DNA from: an uncultured Alistipes sp.
GTDB lineage: Bacteria; Bacteroidota; Bacteroidia; Bacteroidales; Rikenellaceae
DNA length: 44,945 bases
Reading direction: 5' to 3'
Assembly (NCBI GenBank): GCA_944321185.1
Contig: CALUKH010000015.1
Coordinates: 1 to 44,945 of the forward strand
Made by a program: the position numbers and the translations under genes
Shown: positions 28,185 to 36,101 of the stretch, one piece after another
Layout of the letters: each line of letters starts with the position of its first letter
Position numbering within the stretch: the stretch's first letter is position 1
The notes under the pieces: model-generated
The model's database searches: none
What the model saw: the letters and a program-made list of their open reading frames with translations, nothing else
What the model was told of the DNA's origin: nothing

Positions 28185-29297
28185 ATGGTATTATCCGATC
28201 AGATCAAGGAGCTCGGACAGCGGCGCGAGGCATTGGAACGCTGCCTGGACATCGAGCAGAAGCGCATCGACCTGCGCAACGAGGAGGAGAAGACCCAGGA
28301 ACCCAACTTCTGGGACGATCCCGACCGTGCGCGCGAACAGCTGCGCAAGGTGGCCGGAATCAAGGCGTGGGTCGAGGATTACGACGCGATCCGCAAGGAT
28401 GTCGAGGATCTGGAGCTGATGCCCGACTTCGTCAAGGAGGGGGTCATGACCGAGGCCGAACTGGATGCCCACTATGCCGCGACGCTCGAGAAGATCGAAA
28501 AGCTCGAGATGCGCAACATGCTGCGCCGCGACGAGGACAAGCTGGGCGCCATCATGGATATCAACGCCGGTGCGGGCGGTACGGAGGCGCTGGACTGGGC
28601 CTCGATGCTCCTGCGCATGTACACGCGCTGGGGCGAGGCACACGGCTACAAGGTCAAGGTGCTCGACTATCAGGCCGGTGACGAGGTGGGTGTGAAGTCC
28701 TGCACGCTGGAGTTCGAGGGCGAATATGCCTACGGCTATCTCAAGAGTGAAAACGGCGTCCACCGCATGGTGCGTCTGTCGCCGTTCAATGCCAACAACA
28801 AACGGCAGACGACCTTTGCGTCGGTCTTCGTGTCGCCGGCCGTCGACGACACGATCGAGATCACGATCAACCCCGCCGACATCGAGTGGGATACGTTCCG
28901 TTCGTCGGGCGCCGGCGGTCAGAACGTCAACAAGGTCGAGACGGCCGTGCGGCTGCGCTACCACGGCAAGGATCCCGATACGGGCGAACCGGTCGAGTAT
29001 CTGATCGAGAACATGGAGACGCGTTCGCAGCTGATGAACCGCGAGAATGCCATGCGCATCCTGCGGTCGAAACTCTACCAGCGCGAACTGGACAAGCGCA
29101 TGGCCACGCAGCAGGCCCTCGAGGCTTCGAAGAAGAAGATCGAATGGGGATCGCAGATCCGTTCGTACGTCTTCGACGACCGCCGCGTGAAGGACCACCG
29201 CACGGGCGTGCAGACCTCGAACGTCGAGGCGGTGATGGACGGCGATCTGGATGCCTTCATCAAGGCCTATCTCATGGAGTTCGGCGCCAATGCGTAG
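28185..29297 (+). CDS. prfB: Peptide chain release factor 2 (no programmed frameshift)
   Basis: A 370-residue class I release factor that ends translation at UGA and UAA. It has the RF2 stop-codon recognition motif SPF (RLSPFNANNKRQTTF), and the peptidyl-hydrolysis motif GGQ (SSGAGGQNVNKVET). The residue just before SGAGGQ is Ser, where E. coli K-12 has Thr. The N-terminal coiled coil and the WDDP helix are typical. The reading frame is continuous from ATG 28185. At the place where many bacterial prfB genes have the autoregulatory CUUUGAC frameshift site (near codon 25), the sequence reads TGCCTGGACATC in frame. The last 8 bases overlap namZ. Confidence 0.96.
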   Translation: MVLSDQIKELGQRREALERCLDIEQKRIDLRNEEEKTQEPNFWDDPDRAREQLRKVAGIKAWVEDYDAIRKDVEDLELMPDFVKEGVMTEAELDAHYAATLEKIEKLEMRNMLRRDEDKLGAIMDINAGAGGTEALDWASMLLRMYTRWGEAHGYKVKVLDYQAGDEVGVKSCTLEFEGEYAYGYLKSENGVHRMVRLSPFNANNKRQTTFASVFVSPAVDDTIEITINPADIEWDTFRSSGAGGQNVNKVETAVRLRYHGKDPDTGEPVEYLIENMETRSQLMNRENAMRILRSKLYQRELDKRMATQQALEASKKKIEWGSQIRSYVFDDRRVKDHRTGVQTSNVEAVMDGDLDAFIKAYLMEFGANA

Positions 29298-30609
29298 GGG
29301 GCTTCTTCGCCGGGGCGGGGGATGGATCCTCCTGTTGGCCGGACTGTTTGCGGGGGGCGTGACGGATGCGGCAGGGGTGGTGATTGTGTCGGGTGGTATG
29401 GACGTTTCGGCCGGGACCGGGAGTGTTCGGATAGCCTCGACGGCACAGAATCCGGCTGCGGAATCCGCTGTGCGGGTCGGCATGACCGATACGGCCGCCT
29501 ACTTCCCGCTGTTGAGAGGACGTCGCGTGGCTGTGCTGGCCAACCAGACCTCGGTGGCCCGGATGCCGGGTGTTGTCGGCACGACGGGGCGCCTGGTGAC
29601 CGTCGATGAGGCCGGACGGGTCCATCTGGTCGATCTGCTCCACGAGTGCGGATTCGACGTCGAGGCCATCTTCTCGCCCGAACACGGATTCCGCGGAACG
29701 GCCGATGCCGGCGAGAAGGTCTCCAGTTCGACCGATCCCCGCACGGGAATCCCGATCCGCTCGCTCTACGACGGGCGGACGCTGCGTCCCTCGGACGAGG
29801 CGATGCGTGCGTTCGACGTGCTGGTGGTCGATATGCAGGACGTCGGGCTGCGTTTCTATACCTATTATATCTCGATGCTGCGGATGATGGATGCCTGTGC
29901 CGAATTCGGACGGGCGGTGATCGTCCTCGACCGCCCGAACCCCAATGGCGACAAGGTCGAGGGGCCGCTGCTTGACATGCGTTACAAATCGGGGGTCGGG
30001 GCACTGCCGATCCCGGTGCTGCACGGCCTGACGATGGGCGAGATCGCTCGCATGGCCGTGGGCGAAGGGTGGGCCCGCGCGTGCGATCTGCGGATCGTCC
30101 CCTGTCGCAACTATACCCATGCGACCGAATACCAGCTGCCCGTGGCGCCGTCGCCCAATTTGCCGACCCAGCGGTCGATCTATCTCTATGCCGCGCTGTG
30201 TCCCTTCGAGGGGACGGTCGTGAGCGTCGGGCGCGGAACCGACCGCCCGTTCGAAATCTACGGCCATCCCGATCTGACGGACCGGCGGTTCTCCTTCACG
30301 CCGCATCCGACGCCCGGGGCGAAGCATCCTCCGCTGGAGGGGCGCCTGTGCCGGGGCGAGGATCTGAGCAGCATGCCCCTCGATGAGGCCCGTGCGGTGG
30401 GTTTTTCCCTGCAATATGTCATTGATGCCTGCCGCGATCTGGGTCTGGGCGAGGCCTTCTTCACGCCGATGTTCGAGAAGCTGGTCGGCGTGGGGTGGGT
30501 GCGCGAGATGATTCTCGACGGGGCCTCGGACGAGGAGATCCGGGCCCGCTGGCTGCCCGAGACCGAGGCTTTCCGGAAGCTCCGGGCAAAATACCTGCTC
30601 TACGAATAG
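29290..30609 (+). CDS. namZ: Exo-beta-N-acetylmuramidase NamZ (DUF1343)
   Basis: A 439-residue exported protein of family DUF1343, which includes NamZ of Bacillus subtilis and a Tannerella homologue, enzymes that release MurNAc from the end of peptidoglycan fragments during cell-wall recycling. It shows a signal peptide (RRGGGWILLLAGLFAGGVTD), then VLANQTSV, the likely catalytic-acid segment IFSPEHGFRGTADAGEKV, LYDGRTLRP, VVDMQDVGLRFYTY, VLDRPNPNG, and VSVGRGTDRPFEIYG. The start ATG 29290 overlaps the prfB stop by 8 bases, suggesting translational coupling. It ends at a hairpin at 30629. The family assignment is firm; the exact substrate range is inferred. Confidence 0.9.
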   Translation: MRRGLLRRGGGWILLLAGLFAGGVTDAAGVVIVSGGMDVSAGTGSVRIASTAQNPAAESAVRVGMTDTAAYFPLLRGRRVAVLANQTSVARMPGVVGTTGRLVTVDEAGRVHLVDLLHECGFDVEAIFSPEHGFRGTADAGEKVSSSTDPRTGIPIRSLYDGRTLRPSDEAMRAFDVLVVDMQDVGLRFYTYYISMLRMMDACAEFGRAVIVLDRPNPNGDKVEGPLLDMRYKSGVGALPIPVLHGLTMGEIARMAVGEGWARACDLRIVPCRNYTHATEYQLPVAPSPNLPTQRSIYLYAALCPFEGTVVSVGRGTDRPFEIYGHPDLTDRRFSFTPHPTPGAKHPPLEGRLCRGEDLSSMPLDEARAVGFSLQYVIDACRDLGLGEAFFTPMFEKLVGVGWVREMILDGASDEEIRARWLPETEAFRKLRAKYLLYE

Positions 30610-30628
30610 CCGAGCCTTGCAACGAATA

Positions 30629-30667
30629 ACGGCGGTACACGCGATTCAGGGTGTGCCGCCGTTTTTC
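30629..30667 (+). terminator. Terminator after namZ
   Basis: A 12-bp stem with one G-U pair (ACGGCGGTACAC at 30629-30640, GTGTGCCGCCGT at 30651-30662) and a 10-base loop, followed by TTTTTC. Confidence 0.8.
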
Positions 30668-30687
30668 GTCCGCATCCGAGAGCCGGC

Positions 30688-31269
30688 TTAATCCACCTTC
30701 GGCACGCGGTCGGCTTCGGTGATGGGGCGCAGTACGCGGCAGGGGTTTCCGGCTGCCACGACCTGCGGCGGAATGTCGTGCGTCACGACACTCCCGGCGC
30801 CGATCACCGCCCCCTGGCCGATCGTCACCCCGGGAAGCAGCGTTGCGTGGCCGCCGATCCAGACGTTGTCGTGGATCGTGACCGGGAGCGACTGCATGAT
30901 CCCGGCGTTGCGCTGATCGGGGAGCAGAGCGTGGCGCACGGTGTAGATCCCCACGTCGGGACCGATGAAGACGTGGTTGCCGATGGTGACGGGCGCCTCG
31001 TCGAGGATCGTCAGGTTGAAATTCCCCACGAAGTGGTCGCCCACCGTGATCTGCTCCCCGAAGTCGCAGTGGAACGGGCTGTGGAGCGTGATCTCCTTCC
31101 CGACGTGTCCGAAGAGCTGTCGGATGATCGCTTCGCGCTCGTCGCGTCGGGAGGGCGGCAACTGGTTGAGCCGGAAGCACAACTCCTCGGCCCGGTGCAG
31201 GGCTTCGCCGATGCGGGGTGTCACGGCGTGGAGCCACCGCCCCGCGCGCATCATTTCGTAATCGTCCAT
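30688..31269 (-). CDS. Maltose/galactoside O-acetyltransferase family protein
   Basis: A 193-residue left-handed beta-helix acetyltransferase of the Maa/LacA type, which moves acetyl from acetyl-CoA to a sugar or thiogalactoside. The N-terminal helical Mac domain is present (MRAGRWLHAVTPRIGEALHR). Hexapeptide repeats run from about residue 75 to 175 (VTIGNHVFIGPDVGIYTVRH, VTIHDNVWIGGHATLLPGV). The catalytic His is in YTVRHALLPDQRNAG. The C-terminal PPQVVAAGNPCRVLRPI is typical. The natural acceptor is unknown. It lies downstream of the ferredoxin gene on the same strand, separated by a terminator-like hairpin, and converges with namZ. Confidence 0.9.
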   Translation of the reverse strand: MDDYEMMRAGRWLHAVTPRIGEALHRAEELCFRLNQLPPSRRDEREAIIRQLFGHVGKEITLHSPFHCDFGEQITVGDHFVGNFNLTILDEAPVTIGNHVFIGPDVGIYTVRHALLPDQRNAGIMQSLPVTIHDNVWIGGHATLLPGVTIGQGAVIGAGSVVTHDIPPQVVAAGNPCRVLRPITEADRVPKVD

Positions 31270-31289
31270 TTCGATGTTGTCTGTTGGAA

Positions 31290-31325
31290 AGAATACGCCC
31301 CGGAACCACGGGTCCCGGGGCGTAT
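31290..31325 (-). terminator. Hairpin between ferredoxin and acetyltransferase genes
   Basis: An 11-bp stem (ATACGCCCCGG at 31293-31303, CCGGGGCGTAT at 31315-31325) with an 11-base loop. On the minus strand it is followed by TCTTTCC. It probably ends the ferredoxin transcript, or partly separates it from the acetyltransferase gene. Confidence 0.65.
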
Positions 31326-31347
31326 CTTGCGTTGATTTCCTGCGGAA

Positions 31348-31515
31348 TTACTCCGAAACGATAGCCTCGTTCGGGCAAACGCCTGCGCAGGTGCCGCAGT
31401 CGATGCACTTGTCGGGATCGATGACATAGATGTCGCCGGCCGAGATAGCCTCTACCGGGCATTCGCCGATGCAGGTCCCGCATGCTACGCAGGAATCAGT
31501 GATTTTGTAAGCCAT
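31348..31515 (-). CDS. 2[4Fe-4S] ferredoxin
   Basis: A 55-residue bacterial-type ferredoxin, too short for most ORF cut-offs. The translation begins MAYKITDSC and contains two full cysteine sets, CVACGTCIGECP and CIDCGTCAGVCP, each giving three ligands to one cluster and the fourth to the other. Such clostridial-type ferredoxins carry low-potential electrons between oxidoreductases such as pyruvate:ferredoxin oxidoreductase. ATG at 31513-31515, stop at 31348-31350. It has its own consensus promoter 34 bases upstream and a downstream hairpin, so it is probably a single-gene transcript. It could be an electron donor for other enzymes, but no partner gene adjoins it. Confidence 0.95.
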   Translation of the reverse strand: MAYKITDSCVACGTCIGECPVEAISAGDIYVIDPDKCIDCGTCAGVCPNEAIVSE

Positions 31516-31548
31516 TTTTTTGCGTGTTTATGGTTAATGTGTGTAGTG

Positions 31549-31579
31549 CAAATATAGAAACTTATTTGATAATATCAAA
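31549..31579 (-). promoter_or_regulatory. Textbook promoter of the ferredoxin gene
   Basis: On the minus strand: TTTG (complement of 31576-31579), 19 bases, TATATTTG (complement of 31549-31556). This is a full match to the Bacteroidota vegetative promoter. The -33 element forms one arm of a palindrome and abuts the serS stop codon. Confidence 0.8.
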
Positions 31580-31597
31580 CTATTTGATCATATCAAA
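31565..31597. repeat. Two tandem TTTGAT-N3-ATCAAA palindromes
   Basis: TTTGATAATATCAAA (31565-31579) and TTTGATCATATCAAA (31583-31597) are near-identical palindromes whose centres are 18 bases apart. The first covers the ferredoxin -33 element; the second encodes the last residues of serS. They look like FNR/CRP half-sites (TTGAT...ATCAA) but with 3 rather than 4 central bases. Confidence 0.7.
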
Positions 31598-32851
31598 GCC
31601 CGTATAGGGAACCAATACCTCCGGGATGCGGATGCCTTCGGGGGTCTGGAAATCCTCGAGCAGTGCGGCGACGATGCGCGGCAGGGCGAGCGACGAACCG
31701 TTGAGCGTATGGGCCAGGTGGATCTTCTTCTCGGCGTCGCGGTAGCGCAGTTTGAGGCGGTTGGCCTGGAACGACTCGAAATTCGAAACCGACGAAACCT
31801 CCAGCCAGCGTTTCTGGGCCTCGGAGTAGACCTCGAAGTCGTAGGTCAGCGCCGAGGTGAAGGACATGTCACCGCCGCACAGACGCAGGATACGGTACGG
31901 CAGGCCGAGCGACTTGACCAGCGTCTCGACGTGGGCCACCATGCCGTCCAGCGCCTCGTACGAGACGTCGGGCAGCGACAGCTGGACGATCTCCACCTTG
32001 TCGAACTGGTGCAGACGGTTCAGACCGCGCACATCTTTGCCGTAGGAACCGGCCTCGCGGCGGAAGCAGGGCGTATAGGCGGTCATCTTCACCGGGAAAT
32101 CCTTTTCGTCGAGGATCATGTCGCGGTAGATGTTCGTCACGGGGACTTCGGCCGTCGGCACGAGGTAGTAGTTGTCGACCGTGGCGTGGTACATCTGTCC
32201 CTCTTTGTCGGGCAGCTGTCCGGTGCCGAATCCCGAGGCCTCGTTGACCATCACGGGCGGCTCGACCTCCAGATACCCGGCGCGGGTGTTGCAGTCGAGG
32301 AAGTAGTTGATCAGCGCACGCTGCAGACGGGCACCCTTGCCCTTGTAGACGGGGAATCCGGCTCCGGTGAGCTTGACACCCAGGTCGAAGTCGATGATGT
32401 CGTATTTCTTGGCCAGCTCCCAGTGGGGCAGCGGGTTTTCGGGCAGTTTGGTGTAGCTCTCGACGAGTTTCACGACCAGGTTGTCGGCTGCCGTCTTGCC
32501 TTCGGGGACGATGTCGGCCGGGAAGTTCGGCAACGAGACCAGCGCAGCCTGCAGCTCCTGCTGCACGTCGTTCGACTCGGCCTGCAGACGGGCCGACTTC
32601 TCCTTGAGGTCCGTGACGAAATGTTTGCGCTCCTCGGCCTCGTCGCGGCGGCCCTGGCCCATCAGGGCACCGATCTCCTTGGCGGCTTTGTTCTGGATGG
32701 CGAGCGTGTTGTCGAGCTCCTGCTGGATGGCCTTGCGGCGATCGTCGAGCGTCAGGATCTTGTCGATGACGGGGGCGGCGTCGACGCCTTTCTTGGCGAG
32801 TTTGCGGACGGCGGCATCCCGATCGTCCCGAATTTGCTTGATCGTAAGCAT
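31580..32851 (-). CDS. serS: Seryl-tRNA synthetase
   Basis: A 423-residue class II synthetase that charges tRNA-Ser and tRNA-Sec. It shows the N-terminal tRNA-binding coiled coil (about 30-105, RRKAIQQELDNTLAIQNKAA), motif 1 (GYLEVEPPVMVNEASGFGTG), motif 2 (FRREAGSYGKDVRGLNRLHQF), and motif 3 (HTLNGSSLALPRIVAALLE). Length is normal. Start ATG at 32849-32851 (MLTIKQIRDDRDA), the usual family N-terminus; the open frame extends 30 codons upstream through the promoter. It is divergent from the U32 gene. Its last codons contain one of the two palindromes at 31565-31597. Confidence 0.96.
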   Translation of the reverse strand: MLTIKQIRDDRDAAVRKLAKKGVDAAPVIDKILTLDDRRKAIQQELDNTLAIQNKAAKEIGALMGQGRRDEAEERKHFVTDLKEKSARLQAESNDVQQELQAALVSLPNFPADIVPEGKTAADNLVVKLVESYTKLPENPLPHWELAKKYDIIDFDLGVKLTGAGFPVYKGKGARLQRALINYFLDCNTRAGYLEVEPPVMVNEASGFGTGQLPDKEGQMYHATVDNYYLVPTAEVPVTNIYRDMILDEKDFPVKMTAYTPCFRREAGSYGKDVRGLNRLHQFDKVEIVQLSLPDVSYEALDGMVAHVETLVKSLGLPYRILRLCGGDMSFTSALTYDFEVYSEAQKRWLEVSSVSNFESFQANRLKLRYRDAEKKIHLAHTLNGSSLALPRIVAALLEDFQTPEGIRIPEVLVPYTGFDMIK

Positions 32852-32889
32852 GATATCTGTCGTTTTGTGTGTTTTCGCGTTACGAAGGG

Positions 32890-32897
32890 CAAAATTA
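32890..32897 (-). promoter_or_regulatory. -7 element of serS
   Basis: Minus-strand TAATTTTG, exact match to TAnnTTTG, 38 bases before the serS start. Confidence 0.55.
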
Positions 32898-32920
32898 CAA
32901 AACAATTCCCAAATTTGTCT

Positions 32921-32928
32921 TATTTTTG
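32921..32928 (+). promoter_or_regulatory. -7 element of the U32 gene
   Basis: TATTTTTG, exact match to TAnnTTTG, 17 bases before the proposed TTG start at 32946, implying a very short leader. Confidence 0.5.
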
Positions 32929-32945
32929 TGCAAAATTCCATCGCT

Positions 32946-34784
32946 TTGAAAACCGTCGAACTGCTGGCTCCGGCCCGGGATTATGCATCGGCCGTCGTGG
33001 CTGTCGATGCCGGAGCCGATGCCGTCTATATCGGGGGAGCCCGTTTCGGGGCCCGTCAGGCTGCCGGCAATTCCGCCGAAGAGATTGCCCGCGTGGTCGA
33101 ATATGCCCATCGCTACGGCGTACGGGTCCATGCCACGCTCAACACGCTGCTCTGGGACGACGAACTGCGCGAGGCCGAACGCACGGCCCGCGAATTGATC
33201 GACGCCGGGGTCGATGCCCTCATCGTGCAGGACATGGCCCTGCGGCGGATGAACCTGCCGGTCGAACTGCACGCCTCGACCCAGGTTTCGAACCGCACGC
33301 CCGAAGAGGCGCGTTTCCTGGCCGAGGCGGGTTTTGCGCGGGTCATTCTCGAACGGGCGCTGTCGCTCGACGAGATCCGCGCCATCTGTGCCGCGACGCC
33401 GGCCGAGATCGAGGTCTTTGTCCACGGGGCGATCTGCGTCGGTTACAGCGGGCGCTGTTTCCTGTCGCGGGCGATGTCCGGGCGCAGCGGCAACCGCGGT
33501 GCCTGCAGCCAGCCCTGCCGTCTGGCTTGGGACTTGGTTGACGGCCGCGGACGGAGGCTCATTGCGGGCAAACACCTTCTTTCGGTGCGCGACATGAACC
33601 TTTCGCACCGCCTCGGCGAGCTGGTCGATGCCGGTGTCACGTCGTTCAAGATCGAGGGGCGGCTGAAGGATGCCGGCTACATCCGCAATGTGGTGGCGTG
33701 GTATCGCCGGGCTCTGGACGAGGTGCTGGCCGCGCGTCCGGCACTGCGTCGTTCGTCGGTGGGCGAGAGCGTGCCGGATTTCACGCCCGATCCGGCGAAG
33801 AGCTTTACGCGCGGCGAGTCGGAGTACTTCTTCGACGGCAAACGCCCGGGCGTGGCATCGTTCGATACGCCGAAGGCCGTCGGCGAACGGATCGGCCGTG
33901 TGGCGAAGGTGGCGGGCGGCAGCTTCTGGCTGGACGGCGATTCCGATCTGTCGGCCGGTGACGGCCTCTGTTTCATCTCGGCGCGCGGGGCGGTGGGGAC
34001 GTACGTCAATACGGTCGACGGGCGTCGCATCACCCCCAACCGCATCGAGGGAATCACCCCCGGTGCGGAGGTCTTCCGCAATTACGACCGGCGCTTCTCG
34101 CTGGCCCTCGAACGCAGCCGCATGCGACGGGTCATTCCGGCGCGGGCCCGCATCGAGGTCTCCGGAACGGGTGTCGCGATGACCTGTACCGACTGCGAGG
34201 GTTTCGAGGCCACGGCCCGGCGTGACGTCGGCCTCGAGCGGGCCAAAAACCCCGCGGCCAATGCCGAGATGCTGCGCACGCAGGCCCGCAAGTCGGGCGA
34301 TACGATCTTCGCGGTGCGTGAGGTCGAGGTGCAGGGCGGAGAGTGGTTCGTGCCGGCCTCGCTGGCGGCCGAAGTGCGGCGCGAGGCATTGGAGGGGTTG
34401 TTGCGGCGGCGTTCCGAACGGCCGTTCACGCACTGGATTCTGAAGGAAAATCCCGAGGCGCGTTATCCGTCGCAGCGGCTCGGGGCCGAAGCGAATGTGA
34501 CCAATCATCTGGCCGAGGCCTTCTACCGCGACCACGGCGTGCGCGAAATCGAACGTCCGCTGGAGCTGGCCTCCTCGTTCGAGGGGCGTACGGTGATGCG
34601 CTCGGCCTACTGCATCCGCCGCGAGATCGGCGAGTGCCTGCGCGAGGGCTCACGCCTGCGGGGCGACCTCTATCTGGAACACGGCACGGATCGCTTCCGG
34701 CTGGAGTTCGACTGTGCGGCGTGCGAAATGGCGCTGGTGGAGTGCCCGCGGCGGCGGATCGACAGGACGAAAAACATGAAATAG
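32946..34784 (+). CDS. U32 family protein (RlhA/TrhP-like)
   Basis: A 612-residue member of the peptidase U32 family, whose studied members RlhA and TrhP hydroxylate cytidine in 23S rRNA or uridine in tRNA rather than cleaving protein. It has the N-terminal ELLAPARDYASAVVAVDAGADAVYIGG, the cysteine-bearing core FVHGAICVGYSGRCFLSRAM and GACSQPCR, then VTSFKIEGRLKDAGYIRNV. The C-terminal half resembles the extra DUF3656-type region of RlhA. The start is probably TTG 32946 (KTVELLAPAR), since U32 proteins begin just before the ELLAPA motif and no ATG is near. A methyltransferase gene follows after 2 bases, so RNA modification is a plausible shared role. Confidence 0.87.
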   Translation: MKTVELLAPARDYASAVVAVDAGADAVYIGGARFGARQAAGNSAEEIARVVEYAHRYGVRVHATLNTLLWDDELREAERTARELIDAGVDALIVQDMALRRMNLPVELHASTQVSNRTPEEARFLAEAGFARVILERALSLDEIRAICAATPAEIEVFVHGAICVGYSGRCFLSRAMSGRSGNRGACSQPCRLAWDLVDGRGRRLIAGKHLLSVRDMNLSHRLGELVDAGVTSFKIEGRLKDAGYIRNVVAWYRRALDEVLAARPALRRSSVGESVPDFTPDPAKSFTRGESEYFFDGKRPGVASFDTPKAVGERIGRVAKVAGGSFWLDGDSDLSAGDGLCFISARGAVGTYVNTVDGRRITPNRIEGITPGAEVFRNYDRRFSLALERSRMRRVIPARARIEVSGTGVAMTCTDCEGFEATARRDVGLERAKNPAANAEMLRTQARKSGDTIFAVREVEVQGGEWFVPASLAAEVRREALEGLLRRRSERPFTHWILKENPEARYPSQRLGAEANVTNHLAEAFYRDHGVREIERPLELASSFEGRTVMRSAYCIRREIGECLREGSRLRGDLYLEHGTDRFRLEFDCAACEMALVECPRRRIDRTKNMK

Positions 34785-34786
34785 AT

Positions 34787-35719
34787 ATGCAGCAGCAACT
34801 GACCCCCGATTTTGCGGATTACGAACTCATCGATACGGGCGATTTCGAGAAGCTCGAACGCTTCGGACGCTACGTGACGCGTCGTCCCGAACCGCAGGCC
34901 ATCTGGCGCCGGACGCTTCCCGAAGAGGAGTGGCGGCGGGCCGATGCCTCGTTTCTGCGCGACGCACGCAACGACGAACGCGGCGAGTGGCGTCTGGCCC
35001 CGAAGATGCCCGACCGCTGGACGGTCGCCTATGCCTACCGCGGCATGCGGCTGCGCATGCGGCTGGCCCTGACGTCGTTCAAGCACGTCGGGATCTTCCC
35101 CGAGCAGGCCGCCAACTGGAATTTTATCTACGACAACGTGAAGCGCCTGGGCGGATCGGCCGCCGCGGATCCGGCTCTCCGGAATGCACCGTCCGGCGGA
35201 TTCGTCCCGACGGCCGCACCCCGCGTGCTGAATCTCTTTGCCTACACGGGCGGAGCGACGCTTGCGGCTCGGGCCGCCGGTGCCGAGGTGACGCACGTCG
35301 ATTCGGTGCGGCCTGTGGTGACGTGGGCCCGCGAGAACATGGAGCTGAGCGGACTGGACGGTGTGCGCTGGATCGTCGAGGATGCCCTGAAGTTCGTGCG
35401 CCGCGAGGTGCGTCGCGGCAACCGCTATGCCGGAATCATCCTCGATCCCCCGGCCTACGGTCGCGGTGCCAACGGCGAAAAGTGGGTCCTCGAGGAGAAC
35501 ATCGGCGAGATGCTCGACTGTTGCGCCCGGCTGCTCGAACCGCGCGGGGCGTTTCTCGTGCTGAATCTCTATTCGATGGGTTTGTCGTCGACGCTGGCCC
35601 GGACGGCCGTGCGACAGGCCTTCGGCGCTCCGGCCGAGGAGCAGTGGGGCGAGTTGTGCTTCACGGACCGTGCCGGCAAGGAGCTGCCTCTGGGAACCTA
35701 TTACCGCTTTGTCCGTTAA
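34787..35719 (+). CDS. Class I SAM-dependent RNA methyltransferase (COG1092-like)
   Basis: A 310-residue Rossmann-fold methyltransferase. SAM motif I is VLNLFAYTGGATLAARAAGA (about 143-162), followed by the acidic THVDS, WIVEDALKF, and motif IV ILDPPAYGRG, a DPPxxG form found in rRNA base methyltransferases of the RlmI group. There is no PUA domain. It starts 2 bases after the U32 stop, so it is almost surely co-transcribed with it. The target is likely rRNA but unproved. ATG 34787 (MQQQLTPDFADYELID) is chosen because the preceding open frame is the overlap with the U32 gene in another frame. Confidence 0.85.
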   Translation: MQQQLTPDFADYELIDTGDFEKLERFGRYVTRRPEPQAIWRRTLPEEEWRRADASFLRDARNDERGEWRLAPKMPDRWTVAYAYRGMRLRMRLALTSFKHVGIFPEQAANWNFIYDNVKRLGGSAAADPALRNAPSGGFVPTAAPRVLNLFAYTGGATLAARAAGAEVTHVDSVRPVVTWARENMELSGLDGVRWIVEDALKFVRREVRRGNRYAGIILDPPAYGRGANGEKWVLEENIGEMLDCCARLLEPRGAFLVLNLYSMGLSSTLARTAVRQAFGAPAEEQWGELCFTDRAGKELPLGTYYRFVR

Positions 35720-35778
35720 CCGGAAGTCGTGCCGGTGCGAGGCGCTTCCGGCGACGACCTTCTGAAAAACTGTTTCGT

Positions 35779-36069
35779 ATGGGAATTTCGGTTTTGCTAT
35801 TCGGCCTGTTGAGCGGCTCGCTGCTCGCGGTGCTGGTGGGAATCATCGGCAGCCGGCGCCGCATCGGCTTCGGTTGGGCCTTTTTGTTGAGTCTGATCTT
35901 CACGCCGCTTGTGGGGCTGATCGTGGCGCTGCTGACCGATCCGCTGCCCGATTGCGAACGGCGCTGGGGATGTATCGGGACCGTTGTGGCCGTGCTCGGA
36001 ATCCTTTGTCTGATTGTCTTTCTGATGCTGCTTCTGACCGGCGGCGCCATGCTGATGGCAGCCCTGTAG
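35779..36069 (+). CDS. Small membrane protein with two or three helices
   Basis: A 96-residue hydrophobic protein. It has a first helix (VLLFGLLSGSLLAVLVGIIG), a short basic loop (SRRRIGFGW), a second helix (LLSLIFTPLVGLIVALL) ending in DPLPDCERRWGC, and a final helix rich in Leu and Val. The loop-helix part resembles a small uncharacterised membrane family common in Bacteroidales. Function unknown. It lies 59 bases after the methyltransferase and 32 before the AraC regulator, on the same strand. Confidence 0.7.
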   Translation: MGISVLLFGLLSGSLLAVLVGIIGSRRRIGFGWAFLLSLIFTPLVGLIVALLTDPLPDCERRWGCIGTVVAVLGILCLIVFLMLLLTGGAMLMAAL

Positions 36070-36101
36070 AGGTTGTTGCACCGCATCTTGTCCTGTGTCA
36101 A

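Noticed and set aside
31565-31597. True FNR binding sites
   Set aside because: The half-sites fit, but the centre has 3 bases rather than the required 4, so I only report them as palindromes.
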